A stretch of 64,000 bases of DNA from Enterobacteriaceae bacterium UBA5654 (GTDB taxonomy: Bacteria > Pseudomonadota > Gammaproteobacteria > Enterobacterales > Enterobacteriaceae): positions 124,896-188,895 of the forward strand of contig DIJC01000014.1 of assembly GCA_002421005.1 (NCBI GenBank), written 5' to 3'. The notes under the pieces were generated by a model. It was given only the letters and a program-made list of their open reading frames with translations, made no database searches and had not been told where the DNA came from. A program made the position numbers and the translations under genes. Each line of letters opens with the position of its first letter. Position 1 is the first letter of the stretch. Positions 15,832 to 24,365 of this stretch are shown in pieces.

Positions 15832-17190
15832 TCAGGCGATATCTTCGTACTGCGGTACCGGGCTGCGGAATACGCGGGTGACGCAGGCCAGATAAATCAG
15901 GCCGATGGCACCCCAGATAAGGCCCAGCACCATTGAACTCTCTTCCAGGTTGATCCACAGCGCACCCACGGTCAGCGCGCCGCACACCGGCAGGAACAGA
16001 TAGTTAAAATGGTCTTTCAGCGTCTTGTTGCGTTTTTCGCGGATCCAGAACTGGGAAATCACCGACAGGTTAACGAAGGTAAATGCCACCAGCGCACCAA
16101 AGTTAATCAGCGCCGTTGCTGTCACCAGATCGAATTTGATAGCCAGCAGAGCAATCGCGCCCACCAGCACCACGTTCCATGCCGGAGTACGCCATTTCGG
16201 ATGCACGTAGCCGAAGAAACGGGTCGGGAATACGCCGTCGCGGCCCATGACGTACATCAGGCGGGAAACGCCCGCGTGCGCAGCCATACCGGATGCCAGA
16301 ACGGTCACGCTGGAGAAAATCAGCACGCCCCACTGGAAGGTTTTGCCCGCAACGTAAAGCATGATTTCCGGCTGGGAAGCGTCCGGGTCTTTAAAGCGCG
16401 AGATATCCGGGAAATAGAGTTGCAGGAAGTAAGAAGCAACAATAAATACCAGTCCGCCAATCAGCGCGGTCAGGAAAATCGCTTTCGGGATCACGCGCTC
16501 GGCATCTTTGGTTTCTTCAGACAGGGAAGAAATACCGTCAAAGCCAAGGAACGAGAAGCACAGGATCGTCGCCCCGGTGATCATCGGCACCACGTGCGCA
16601 CCTTCAGACCAGAACGGACGGGAGCTGGTCAGCGTACCCGCGCCTTCACCGTGCGACACGCCGTAGATAATCAGACCAACAATCACCGCCACAATGCCCA
16701 TCTGCAAAATCACAATCAGGGTATTGAAGTTAGCCACGGTCTTAATGCTGCGCAGGTTGGAGATGGTCATAAAGGCCACCAGCGCGACAACGAAGATCCA
16801 CGACGGCATCGAAGGCACCAGAGCTTCGAAATAGATTTTCGCCAGCAGAATGTTGATCATCGGCATGAACAGGTAGTCCAGCAGTGATGACCAGCCCACC
16901 ATAAAGCCAACAACCGGGCTAATGGATTTCTGGGCGTAGGTATAGGCTGAGCCAGCGGACGGGAAACGACGCACCAGTTTACCGTAGCTCAGCGCAGTGA
17001 AGAGGATCGCCACCAGCGCAAAGGCGTAAGCCGTTGCGACGTGACCATCGGTCAAACCAGAGACAATGCCGAACGTATCGAACAGCGTCATCGGCTGCAT
17101 ATAGGCAAGACCCATCATAACAACCGGAATTAGCGTCAGCGTTTTACGCAATTCCACGCGAGAGGTGTTTGGAGTAACGTTATGCGACAT
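15832..17190 (-). CDS. plaP: PlaP, low-affinity putrescine importer (APC family)
   Basis: A 452-residue APC-superfamily permease with twelve membrane segments. ATG 17190 has AAGGGG seven bases upstream; starts at 17196 and 17268 are in frame but poorer. Starting MSHNVTPNTSRVELRKTLTL it matches E. coli PlaP (YeeF). Family features include the N-terminal GLAYMQPMTLFDTFG unwound helix and FSFLGFDGISSLSEETKDAE in helix 6. It imports putrescine by proton symport and supports swarming in E. coli. In E. coli a LysR gene, yeeY, follows upstream; it is missing here. Confidence 0.93.
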   Translation of the reverse strand: MSHNVTPNTSRVELRKTLTLIPVVMMGLAYMQPMTLFDTFGIVSGLTDGHVATAYAFALVAILFTALSYGKLVRRFPSAGSAYTYAQKSISPVVGFMVGWSSLLDYLFMPMINILLAKIYFEALVPSMPSWIFVVALVAFMTISNLRSIKTVANFNTLIVILQMGIVAVIVGLIIYGVSHGEGAGTLTSSRPFWSEGAHVVPMITGATILCFSFLGFDGISSLSEETKDAERVIPKAIFLTALIGGLVFIVASYFLQLYFPDISRFKDPDASQPEIMLYVAGKTFQWGVLIFSSVTVLASGMAAHAGVSRLMYVMGRDGVFPTRFFGYVHPKWRTPAWNVVLVGAIALLAIKFDLVTATALINFGALVAFTFVNLSVISQFWIREKRNKTLKDHFNYLFLPVCGALTVGALWINLEESSMVLGLIWGAIGLIYLACVTRVFRSPVPQYEDIA

Positions 17191-17339
17191 GGTCATTCCC
17201 CTTTTCGGCGAATGCCGTCGCGTAAACAAAAAATTGCCCCATTTTTCAGGATTCCTCAGCGACAACAACTGTCGGTTTTTAGTAAATATCTATCCGGTAC
17301 GAAGCCCGGCCTCTTGGTATTGAATGAGTGTCTTTATGC
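17191..17339. promoter_or_regulatory. plaP upstream region
   Basis: The interval between plaP and the yeeZ terminator must contain the plaP promoter on the minus strand. No strong -35/-10 pair was identified. There is no trace of a LysR-type gene. Confidence 0.35.
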
Positions 17340-17371
17340 AAAAAAATAACCGACGTGTTTAACGTCGGTTA
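17340..17371 (-). terminator. Terminator downstream of yeeZ
   Basis: AACCGACGT (17348-17356) and ACGTCGGTT (17362-17370) form a perfect 9-bp stem. On the minus strand the stem is followed by A and then a run of T (the A-run at 17340-17346), so it can end the yeeZ transcript. On the plus strand a T-run also occurs six bases downstream. Confidence 0.7.
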
Positions 17372-17404
17372 GTGTCATTTTTTGCAGGCGGCGTATTTTG
17401 CCCT

Positions 17405-17516
17405 AAAAAAAGGCGCGATGACAAGAGAGCGTAAGGAAGATCGTCTTCTTCTATGACCTAACCGGTTGATTTTCCAGCGAGTCAGATGCCATTAGAAGTG
17501 CTAATGGCATTTTTTG
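17405..17516 (+). ncRNA. Candidate small RNA between plaP and yeeZ
   Basis: A strong plus-strand terminator, stem ATGCCATTAG (17486-17495) with CTAATGGCAT (17501-17510) followed by five T, has no gene upstream on that strand. A possible promoter, GTGTCA at 17372-17377 and TATTTT at 17394-17399 with 16-bp spacing, would give a transcript of roughly 110 bases. It contains no good reading frame and would be antisense to the long 3' untranslated end of yeeZ. The minus strand of this hairpin has no T-run, so it does not serve yeeZ. I do not match it to a named RNA; this is inference from the terminator. Confidence 0.35.
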
Positions 17517-17528
17517 CTAAAAATACGG

Positions 17529-18353
17529 TTAGTCCATCGCCATTGCCAGCGGATCGGGATACTGATACTCAAAGCCCAGTTCGTGACAAATACGGCTCCC
17601 GTCAATCAGCTTACCGCTATTTCCTTGCGGGTTACGGGTGAATACCGGCGGCTCCAGGCCAAGCTGGCGCGCCATTTGCGGGTAGAAAACGTCGCGCGCC
17701 GGATGCGTCGGCGCACACAGGTTATAAATGTGTCCACCTTTCGGCGTCTGTAAAAGCAGGGTGATTGCCGCAATCACATCCTCCAGATGCACAAGATTCA
17801 CCCCCTGCTGCCCGTCCGGGGCCGTTTTACCGGCAAAGAAGCGCCCCGGATGACGCCCCGGCCCGACCAGCCCGGCCAGGCGCAGAATATCGACCGAGGT
17901 GCCGGGCAACTGGTGCAGCCAGTCCTCCAGCTCTTTAAGCACCCGCCCGCTGGCAGTCACCGGCTCGCGCGGGGCGCTTTCTTTTAAGGTCCCTTGCGTA
18001 TTGCCGTAAACCGAGGTCGAGCTGGTGAAGATAATACGTTTGATCTGGTAAGCGAGTGCGCTATCGACAATTTCCTGCACCGCCTGAAAATAGAAGTCCT
18101 CGCCCGGCCCGGAACGTCTTGCCGGGAGGGTGATCACCAGCGCATCAACGTTCATCAGCGCGTCAAGATCGTCCGTCTCGCACGAGAGCGTCGGCTCCAG
18201 ACGCAGCGGATAGCTTTCAATCCCGCACATCCGCGCCGCCTCGACGCCATCAGGGGTGGTTTTACTGCCGGTAACCTGCCAGCCGCGCGCCGTTAATGAA
18301 AGCGCCAGCGGCATTCCCAGCCATCCTAAACCGACTATGGCGACCTTTTTCAT
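17529..18353 (-). CDS. yeeZ: YeeZ, NAD(P)-binding epimerase-like protein
   Basis: A 274-residue protein of the extended SDR/NmrA-like group, equal in length to E. coli YeeZ. The N-terminal MKKVAIVGLGWLGMPLAL is a dinucleotide-binding GxGxxG motif; a conserved IIFTSSTSVYGN segment follows, as in NAD-dependent epimerases, while the usual YxxxK is not obvious. Enzymatic function is unknown. It is divergent from the his operon. Confidence 0.92.
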   Translation of the reverse strand: MKKVAIVGLGWLGMPLALSLTARGWQVTGSKTTPDGVEAARMCGIESYPLRLEPTLSCETDDLDALMNVDALVITLPARRSGPGEDFYFQAVQEIVDSALAYQIKRIIFTSSTSVYGNTQGTLKESAPREPVTASGRVLKELEDWLHQLPGTSVDILRLAGLVGPGRHPGRFFAGKTAPDGQQGVNLVHLEDVIAAITLLLQTPKGGHIYNLCAPTHPARDVFYPQMARQLGLEPPVFTRNPQGNSGKLIDGSRICHELGFEYQYPDPLAMAMD

Positions 18354-18458
18354 GCATTATCTCCTGGGTGTAAGCTGCTCTCTTAAGGCTACGCCACCGT
18401 GAAGGAACTGACAATTCAGCGTATGAATATGAAATGATTTAATGATTAAAAAAATGGC

Positions 18459-18488
18459 TTGCCTTCCTCCAGTGAATTGGTTTAGGTT
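18459..18488 (+). promoter_or_regulatory. his operon promoter
   Basis: TTGCCT at 18459-18464 and TAGGTT at 18483-18488, spaced 18 bp, occupy the position and keep the GGTTTAGGTTAAA context of the well-studied enteric his promoter. Transcription should begin a few bases later and read through the hisL leader. Confidence 0.65.
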
Positions 18489-18525
18489 AAACCCAACACA
18501 TGAATAAGCATTCATCGGAATTACT

Positions 18526-18576
18526 ATGACCAGCGTTCAATTTAAAAACCACCATCATCACCATCACCCTGACTAG
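18526..18576 (+). CDS. hisL: his operon leader peptide
   Basis: The 16-residue leader MTSVQFKNHHHHHHPD is encoded immediately before the attenuator. In E. coli and Salmonella the leader is MTRVQFK followed by seven histidines and PD; here residue 8 is AAC (Asn) and six histidine codons remain, with Ser instead of Arg at position 3. Ribosome stalling at these codons when charged tRNA-His is scarce favours the antiterminator and lets transcription reach hisG. Confidence 0.95.
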   Translation: MTSVQFKNHHHHHHPD

Positions 18577-18589
18577 TCTTTCAGGCGAT

Positions 18590-18674
18590 GTGTGCTGGAA
18601 GACATTCAGATCTTCCAGTGGTGCATGAACGCAAGAGAGCCCCCGGAAGATCGCCTTCCGGGGGCTTTTTTTTG
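18590..18674 (+). terminator. his attenuator
   Basis: CTGGAAGA...TCTTCCAG at 18594-18619 is an early hairpin, and AGCCCCCGGAAG (18639-18650) pairs with CTTCCGGGGGCT (18655-18666) and is followed by eight T bases: a strong intrinsic terminator 32 bp before hisG. The order leader peptide, pause hairpin, terminator is that of the classical his attenuator. Confidence 0.9.
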
Positions 18675-18706
18675 GGCAGAATTGACAGGATAACGAGGAC
18701 TACCGA

Positions 18707-19606
18707 ATGTTAGATAACACCCGTTTACGCATAGCTATGCAGAAATCAGGCCGTCTTAGCGATGACTCACGCGAATTACTGGCCCGCTGCGGCATCAAAA
18801 TTAATCTTCACACCCAGCGCCTGATTGCGCTGGCAGAGAATATGCCGATTGATATTCTGCGCGTGCGTGACGACGATATTCCGGGGCTGGTCATGGATGG
18901 CGTGGTGGATCTCGGCATCATTGGTGAAAACGTTCTGGAAGAGGAACTGCTGACCCGCCGCGCGCAGGGCGAAGATCCGCGCTACTTCACGCTGCGCCGC
19001 CTTGATTTCGGCGGCTGTCGCCTGTCGCTGGCCACCCCCGCTGACGAAGCCTGGGACGGCCCGGCCATGCTTAACGGCAAACGTATCGCCACCTCCTATC
19101 CGCACCTGCTCAAACGCTATCTCGACCAGAAAGGCATCGCCTTCAAATCCTGTCTGCTTAACGGCTCGGTTGAAGTCGCGCCGCGCGCGGGCCTGGCGGA
19201 TGCTATCTGCGATCTCGTTTCCACCGGCGCGACGCTGGAAGCAAACGGACTGCGCGAAGTGGAAGTTATCTACCGCTCAAAAGCCTGTCTGATCCAGCGC
19301 GACGGCGAAATGGCCGCCAGCAAGCAGGAACTGATCGACAAACTCCTGACCCGTATCCAGGGCGTGATCCAGGCCCGCGAATCGAAATACATCATGATGC
19401 ACGCACCGACCGAACGGCTGGATGACGTCATCGCCCTGCTGCCAGGCGCGGAGCGTCCGACCATTCTGCCGCTGGCAGGCGATCAGCAGCGCGTGGCTAT
19501 GCATATGGTCAGCAGCGAAACCCTGTTCTGGGAAACCATGGAAAAACTGAAAGCGCTGGGTGCCAGTTCGATTCTGGTACTGCCGATTGAGAAGATGATG
19601 GAGTGA
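18707..19606 (+). CDS. hisG: ATP phosphoribosyltransferase
   Basis: The 299-residue long-form HisG starts MLDNTRLRIAMQKSGRLSD and catalyses the first step of histidine synthesis (ATP plus PRPP). The PRPP-binding region is seen as LADAICDLVSTGATLEANGL (about 165-185). The C-terminal ACT-like domain (about 225-299; YIMMHAPTERLDDVIALLPG) binds histidine for feedback inhibition. The length equals E. coli HisG. First structural gene, 131 bp after the leader stop; hisD starts 5 bp after its stop. Confidence 0.97.
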   Translation: MLDNTRLRIAMQKSGRLSDDSRELLARCGIKINLHTQRLIALAENMPIDILRVRDDDIPGLVMDGVVDLGIIGENVLEEELLTRRAQGEDPRYFTLRRLDFGGCRLSLATPADEAWDGPAMLNGKRIATSYPHLLKRYLDQKGIAFKSCLLNGSVEVAPRAGLADAICDLVSTGATLEANGLREVEVIYRSKACLIQRDGEMAASKQELIDKLLTRIQGVIQARESKYIMMHAPTERLDDVIALLPGAERPTILPLAGDQQRVAMHMVSSETLFWETMEKLKALGASSILVLPIEKMME

Positions 19607-19611
19607 AACCG

Positions 19612-20916
19612 ATGAGCTTTACGACTCTCATTGACTGGAATAGCTGTAGCCCCGCGCAGCAGCGTGAACTTCTGATGCGCCCGGCAATCTCTGCCTCGGA
19701 CAGCATTACCCGTACGGTGACGGAGATCCTCGACAACGTGAAAGCGCGCGGTGACGAGGCGCTGCGCGAGTACAGTGCCCGCTTCGATAAAACCGACGTG
19801 CAGACGGTGAAAGTCAGCGCGCAGGACATCGCCGATGCCAGCGCGCGTCTGGGCGAGGAGCTGAAACAGGCCATGGCGGTGGCGGTCAGTAATATCACCA
19901 CCTTTCACCGCGCCCAGATCCTGCCCGCTGTCGACATAGAAACCCTGCCCGGCGTGCGCTGCCAGCAGGTGACGCGCCCGGTTGAATCTGTCGGGCTGTA
20001 CATCCCCGGCGGCTCGGCGCCCCTCTTTTCAACGGTGCTGATGCTGGCAACGCCCGCGCGTATCGCGGGCTGTAATCGAGTGGTGCTGTGCTCGCCGCCC
20101 CCGATCGCCGATGAAATTCTTTATGCCGCGCAGCTGTGTGGGGTGGAAGAGATCTTCAACGTCGGCGGCGCGCAGGCCATCGCCGCACTGGCGTTCGGCA
20201 GCGAATCGATCCCTAAAGTCGATAAGATTTTTGGTCCCGGCAACGCCTTTGTGACCGAAGCCAAACGTCAGGTCAGCCAGCGGCTGGACGGCGCGGCTAT
20301 CGACATGCCTGCCGGTCCGTCGGAAGTGCTGGTCATTGCCGACAGCGGAGCGACCCCGGATTTCGTGGCTTCCGACCTGCTCTCCCAGGCCGAACACGGC
20401 CCGGACTCGCAGGTGATTTTGCTGACCCCGGATGCGGCGCTTGCCGGGCGCGTCGCCGAGGCCGTCGAACGCCAGCTGGCCGACCTGCCGCGTGCCGACA
20501 CCGCGCGTCAGGCGCTGGCAGCCAGCCGTCTGATTGTAGCGCGGGATCTGGCGCAGTGCGTGGACATCTCCAACCAGTACGGCCCGGAGCACCTGATCAT
20601 TCAGACCCGCAACGCCCGCGATCTGGTGACGGATATCACCAGCGCAGGCTCGATTTTCCTCGGCGACTGGTCGCCGGAATCGGCGGGCGATTACGCTTCC
20701 GGCACCAACCACGTGTTACCGACCTATGGTTACACCCGCACCTGCTCAAGTCTTGGGCTGGCGGATTTCCAGAAACGGATGACCGTTCAGGAGCTGTCGC
20801 GCGAGGGCTTCGCGGCGCTGGCTTCCACCATCGAAACGCTGGCGGCGGCTGAACGGCTGACCGCGCACAAGAATGCCGTCACGTTGCGCATGAACGCGCT
20901 GAAGGAGCAAGCATGA
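19612..20916 (+). CDS. hisD: Histidinol dehydrogenase
   Basis: A 434-residue zinc-dependent, NAD-linked enzyme performing the last two oxidations, histidinol to histidine. The start is ATG 19612 (MSFTTLIDWNSCS), matching E. coli HisD; a GTG at 19603 overlaps the end of hisG and is unlikely. Signature stretches include ESVGLYIPGGSAPLFSTVLM, NVGGAQAIAALAFGS, MPAGPSEVLVIAD, SQAEHGPDSQ with zinc-ligand His, and GTNHVLPT. hisC overlaps its stop by ATGA. Confidence 0.97.
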   Translation: MSFTTLIDWNSCSPAQQRELLMRPAISASDSITRTVTEILDNVKARGDEALREYSARFDKTDVQTVKVSAQDIADASARLGEELKQAMAVAVSNITTFHRAQILPAVDIETLPGVRCQQVTRPVESVGLYIPGGSAPLFSTVLMLATPARIAGCNRVVLCSPPPIADEILYAAQLCGVEEIFNVGGAQAIAALAFGSESIPKVDKIFGPGNAFVTEAKRQVSQRLDGAAIDMPAGPSEVLVIADSGATPDFVASDLLSQAEHGPDSQVILLTPDAALAGRVAEAVERQLADLPRADTARQALAASRLIVARDLAQCVDISNQYGPEHLIIQTRNARDLVTDITSAGSIFLGDWSPESAGDYASGTNHVLPTYGYTRTCSSLGLADFQKRMTVQELSREGFAALASTIETLAAAERLTAHKNAVTLRMNALKEQA

Positions 20917-21974
20917 GTATCGAAGAATTAGCCCGCGCTAACGTCCGCACGCTGGTGCCCTATCAGTCCGCCCGTCGCCTCGGCGGCAAGGGCGACGTAT
21001 GGCTCAACGCCAACGAATACCCGACGCCGGTGGAGTATGAGCTCAGCGCCCAGACCCTCAACCGCTACCCGGAATGCCAGCCCGCCGCCGTGATCAACAA
21101 CTATGCGCAGTATGCGGGGGTTAAAGCCGAACAGGTGCTGGTCAGCCGTGGCGCGGACGAGGGCATCGAACTGCTGATCCGCGCGTTCTGCGAGCCGGGG
21201 CAGGATGCGGTGCTGTTTTGCCCACCGACCTACGGCATGTACAGCGTCAGCGCTGAAACGCTTGGCGTTGAGTACCGTACCGTTCCGGCGCTGGAAAACT
21301 GGCAGCTCGATTTGCAGGCCATTGCCGATAAGCTCGACGGCGTGAAAGTGGTCTACGTTTGCAGCCCGAATAACCCGACCGGGCAAATTGTCAATCCGCA
21401 GGATTTTCGCGTGCTGCTGGAGATGACCCGCGACAAGGCGCTGGTGGTGGCGGACGAAGCCTATATTGAGTTTTGCCCGCAGGCCTCGCTGGTCGGCTGG
21501 CTGGAAGAGTATCCGCATCTGGTGATCCTGCGCACGCTGTCAAAAGCCTTTGCCCTCGCCGGGCTGCGCTGCGGCTTTACGCTGGCAAATGAAGAAATCA
21601 TCAGGCTGCTGCTGAAAGTCATCGCGCCCTACCCGCTTTCCACGCCGGTCGCCGACATCGCCGCGCAGGCTACCAGCCCGCAGGGGATCCTGGCGATGCG
21701 CGAGCGGGTGGCGGCGATCCTCGACGAACGTCAGTATCTGGTGAACGCGCTGAAAAATATCCCCTGCGTCGAACAGGTATTTCCTTCAGAAACGAACTAT
21801 ATTCTGGTGCGGATCACCGCATCCAGCGCGGTATTTAAATCTTTGTGGGATCAGGGCATTATCTTACGGGATCAGAATAAACAACCCTCTTTAAGCGGCT
21901 GCCTGCGGATCACCATCGGCACCCGTGAAGAGTCTCAGCGCGTCATTGACGCCTTAAGTGCGGAGAAGGTATGA
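20913..21974 (+). CDS. hisC: Histidinol-phosphate aminotransferase
   Basis: A 353-residue class II PLP aminotransferase. The PLP lysine is Lys211 in TLSKAFALAGLRCG; other family positions include SRGADEGIELLIRAFC, SPNNPTGQ and VADEAYIEF (with the Asp that pairs with the pyridine nitrogen). It converts imidazole-acetol phosphate to histidinol phosphate. It overlaps hisD and hisB by ATGA, as in other enteric his operons. Confidence 0.97.
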   Translation: MSIEELARANVRTLVPYQSARRLGGKGDVWLNANEYPTPVEYELSAQTLNRYPECQPAAVINNYAQYAGVKAEQVLVSRGADEGIELLIRAFCEPGQDAVLFCPPTYGMYSVSAETLGVEYRTVPALENWQLDLQAIADKLDGVKVVYVCSPNNPTGQIVNPQDFRVLLEMTRDKALVVADEAYIEFCPQASLVGWLEEYPHLVILRTLSKAFALAGLRCGFTLANEEIIRLLLKVIAPYPLSTPVADIAAQATSPQGILAMRERVAAILDERQYLVNALKNIPCVEQVFPSETNYILVRITASSAVFKSLWDQGIILRDQNKQPSLSGCLRITIGTREESQRVIDALSAEKV

Positions 21975-23038
21975 CACAGAAGTTTCTGTTTATCGATCGC
22001 GATGGAACGCTGATTGCCGAGCCACCCAGCGATTTTCAGGTCGACCGTTTTGACAAGCTGGCGTTTGAGCCAGAGGCAATCCCGGCGCTGCTCCAGCTGC
22101 AAAAAGCGGGCTTTAAGCTGGTGATGATCACCAATCAGGATGGGCTGGGTACTGACAGCCTGCCGCAGGCGGAGTTTGACGGTCCGCATAACCTGATGAT
22201 GCAGATTTTCTCTTCGCAGGGCGTACAGTTTGACGAGATGCTTATCTGCCCGCATATGCCAGCGGATAACTGCGACTGCCGTAAACCAAAAACCCGGCTG
22301 GTTGAGGCCTGGCTGGTTGACGGCGTGATGGATAAAGCCCACAGCTACGTGATTGGCGATCGCGCTACCGACGTCCAGCTCGCCGACAATATGGGCATTA
22401 CCGGCCTGCTTTATAACCGCGAAACACTGAACTGGTCAGCCATTGCCGCGCAGCTTACAAAGCGTGACCGCTATGCGCACGTTGAGCGCAGCACCAAAGA
22501 AACGCAGATTGACGTCAAACTGTGGCTTGACCGTGAAGGCGGCAGCAAAATCAACACCGGCGTCGGCTTCTTCGACCATATGCTGGATCAGATTGCCACC
22601 CACGGCGGCTTTCGTATGGAAATTATGGTTAAAGGTGATTTATATATTGACGATCACCACACCGTTGAAGACACCGGTCTGGCACTGGGCGAGGCGCTGA
22701 AAGCGGCGCTGGGCGACAAACGCGGCATCAACCGCTTTGGCTTTGTGCTGCCGATGGACGAATGCCTTGCCCGCTGCGCGCTGGATATTTCCGGTCGTCC
22801 ACATCTGGAATACCGCGCCGAGTTTACCTATCAGCGGGTGGGTGATTTAAGCACCGAAATGGTCGAGCATTTCTTCCGCTCGCTTTCCTATACGATGGGC
22901 GTCACGCTGCACCTGAAGACCAAGGGCAAGAATGACCACCACCGGGTAGAGAGCCTGTTTAAAGCCTTTGGCCGCACGCTGCGACAGGCGATCCGCGTGG
23001 AAGGCGATACGCTTCCTTCCTCCAAAGGGGTGCTGTAA
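21971..23038 (+). CDS. hisB: Bifunctional histidinol-phosphatase / imidazoleglycerol-phosphate dehydratase
   Basis: A 355-residue fusion. The N-terminal HAD phosphatase (1-about 165) has Asp9 and Asp11 in FIDRDGTL and a zinc loop CPHMPADNCDCRKPKT. The C-terminal dehydratase (about 167-355) shows the family motifs GVGFFDHMLDQIATHGGF, DDHHTVEDTGLALG and KNDHHRVESLFKAFG, rich in Mn-binding histidines. It performs the sixth and eighth steps. Length equals E. coli HisB; the stop overlaps hisH by one base. Confidence 0.97.
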   Translation: MTQKFLFIDRDGTLIAEPPSDFQVDRFDKLAFEPEAIPALLQLQKAGFKLVMITNQDGLGTDSLPQAEFDGPHNLMMQIFSSQGVQFDEMLICPHMPADNCDCRKPKTRLVEAWLVDGVMDKAHSYVIGDRATDVQLADNMGITGLLYNRETLNWSAIAAQLTKRDRYAHVERSTKETQIDVKLWLDREGGSKINTGVGFFDHMLDQIATHGGFRMEIMVKGDLYIDDHHTVEDTGLALGEALKAALGDKRGINRFGFVLPMDECLARCALDISGRPHLEYRAEFTYQRVGDLSTEMVEHFFRSLSYTMGVTLHLKTKGKNDHHRVESLFKAFGRTLRQAIRVEGDTLPSSKGVL

Positions 23039-23628
23039 TGAACGTTGCGATCCTTGATACCGGCTGTGCCAACCTGAACTCGGTCAGGTCTGCGATCCTG
23101 CGCCACGGCTACGAGCCGGTGGTCAGCCGCGATCCCGACGTGGTACTGCGCGCCGACAAACTGTTTTTACCGGGCGTCGGCACCGCGCAGGCGGCGATGG
23201 ATCAAATCCGCGAGCGCGAGTTATTCGAGCTGATTAACGCCTGCACCCAGCCGGTGCTGGGTATCTGCCTTGGGATGCAGCTGCTTGGCAGCCGTAGCGA
23301 AGAGAGCAACGGCGTGGATCTGCTGGGGATTATCGATCAGGAGGTGCCGAAGATGACCGATTTCGGCCTGCCGCTGCCTCACATGGGCTGGAACCGGGTT
23401 TATCCGCAGGCGGGCAACCGACTGTTCAGCGGCATCGACGACGGCGCATATTTCTATTTCGTTCACAGCTACGCCATGCCGGTGAATACCTGGACTATCG
23501 CCCAGTGTCACTACGGCGAACCCTTCACCGCCGCAATACAAAAAGATAACTTCTACGGCGTGCAGTTTCACCCTGAGCGCTCCGGTGCGGCAGGCGCGCA
23601 GCTGCTGAAAAACTTTCTGGAGATGTAA
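23038..23628 (+). CDS. hisH: Imidazole glycerol phosphate synthase, glutamine amidotransferase subunit
   Basis: A 196-residue class I glutaminase. Nucleophile Cys77 in LGICLGMQLL, with His178 and Glu180 in FHPERSG completing the triad; oxyanion strand at FLPGVGTA. It delivers ammonia to HisF through the barrel of that subunit. One-base overlaps with hisB and hisA imply coupled translation. Confidence 0.97.
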   Translation: MNVAILDTGCANLNSVRSAILRHGYEPVVSRDPDVVLRADKLFLPGVGTAQAAMDQIRERELFELINACTQPVLGICLGMQLLGSRSEESNGVDLLGIIDQEVPKMTDFGLPLPHMGWNRVYPQAGNRLFSGIDDGAYFYFVHSYAMPVNTWTIAQCHYGEPFTAAIQKDNFYGVQFHPERSGAAGAQLLKNFLEM

Positions 23629-24365
23629 TGATTATTCCGGCACTGGATTTAATCGATGGCACGGTCGTCCGCCTGCATCAGGGCGACTACGCGCAGCAGC
23701 GAGATTACGGCAGCGACCCGCTCCCCCGCTTACAGGATTACGCCGCGCAGGGGGCTGACGTGCTGCACCTGGTGGATTTGACCGGCGCGAAAGATCCGGC
23801 GAAACGGCAAATTCCGCTGCTGCAAACGCTGGTCGCCGGGGTTAACGTCCCGGTGCAGGTGGGTGGCGGTGTGCGTAGTGAAGAAGACGTGGCGGCCCTG
23901 CTGGCGGCAGGGGTGGCGCGCGTGGTAGTTGGATCGACGGCGGTCAAGTCCCCGGAAATCGTCAAAGGCTGGTTTCAACGTTTTGGCGCAGACGCGCTGG
24001 TGCTGGCGCTGGACGTGCGTATAGATGCGGCAGGCAACAAGCAGGTGGCGGTGAGCGGCTGGCAGGAAGACTCCGGGGTGTCGCTGGAAGCGCTGGTAGA
24101 GACTTATTTGCCGGTGGGACTCAAACACGTTTTGTGTACCGATATTTCCCGCGACGGCACCCTGGCTGGCTCCAACGTCTCATTATATGAAGAAGTCTGC
24201 GCCCGCTATCCGCAGGTGGCTTTTCAGTCTTCCGGTGGTATTGGTGACATCAATGATATAGCCGCCCTGCGCGGTACGGGCGTGCGCGGCGTGATCGTCG
24301 GACGTGCGCTGCTGGAAGGTAAATTTACGGTGAAGGAGGCCATCGAATGCTGGCAAAACGGATAA
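23628..24365 (+). CDS. hisA: ProFAR isomerase
   Basis: A 245-residue beta/alpha barrel. It starts MIIPALDLIDGTVVRLHQGDY; catalytic Asp7 is in PALD and the second catalytic Asp is in CTDISRDGTLAGSN near residue 129. Phosphate sites VQVGGGVRS and SSGGIGD are present in the two half-barrels. It isomerises ProFAR to PRFAR. The last 19 bases overlap the start of hisF, as in E. coli. Confidence 0.97.
   Translation: MIIPALDLIDGTVVRLHQGDYAQQRDYGSDPLPRLQDYAAQGADVLHLVDLTGAKDPAKRQIPLLQTLVAGVNVPVQVGGGVRSEEDVAALLAAGVARVVVGSTAVKSPEIVKGWFQRFGADALVLALDVRIDAAGNKQVAVSGWQEDSGVSLEALVETYLPVGLKHVLCTDISRDGTLAGSNVSLYEEVCARYPQVAFQSSGGIGDINDIAALRGTGVRGVIVGRALLEGKFTVKEAIECWQNG

Noticed and set aside
16009..16887. Long plus-strand open frame opposite plaP
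   Set aside because: Same shadow effect; the translation is basic and low-complexity while plaP encodes a perfect transporter.
17481..17516. Terminator of yeeZ at this hairpin
   Set aside because: On the minus strand no T-run follows this stem; the hairpin at 17348-17370 serves yeeZ better.
18550..18567. Poly-histidine stretch as a metal-binding peptide
   Set aside because: Its position, 16-codon frame and attenuator make it the hisL leader.
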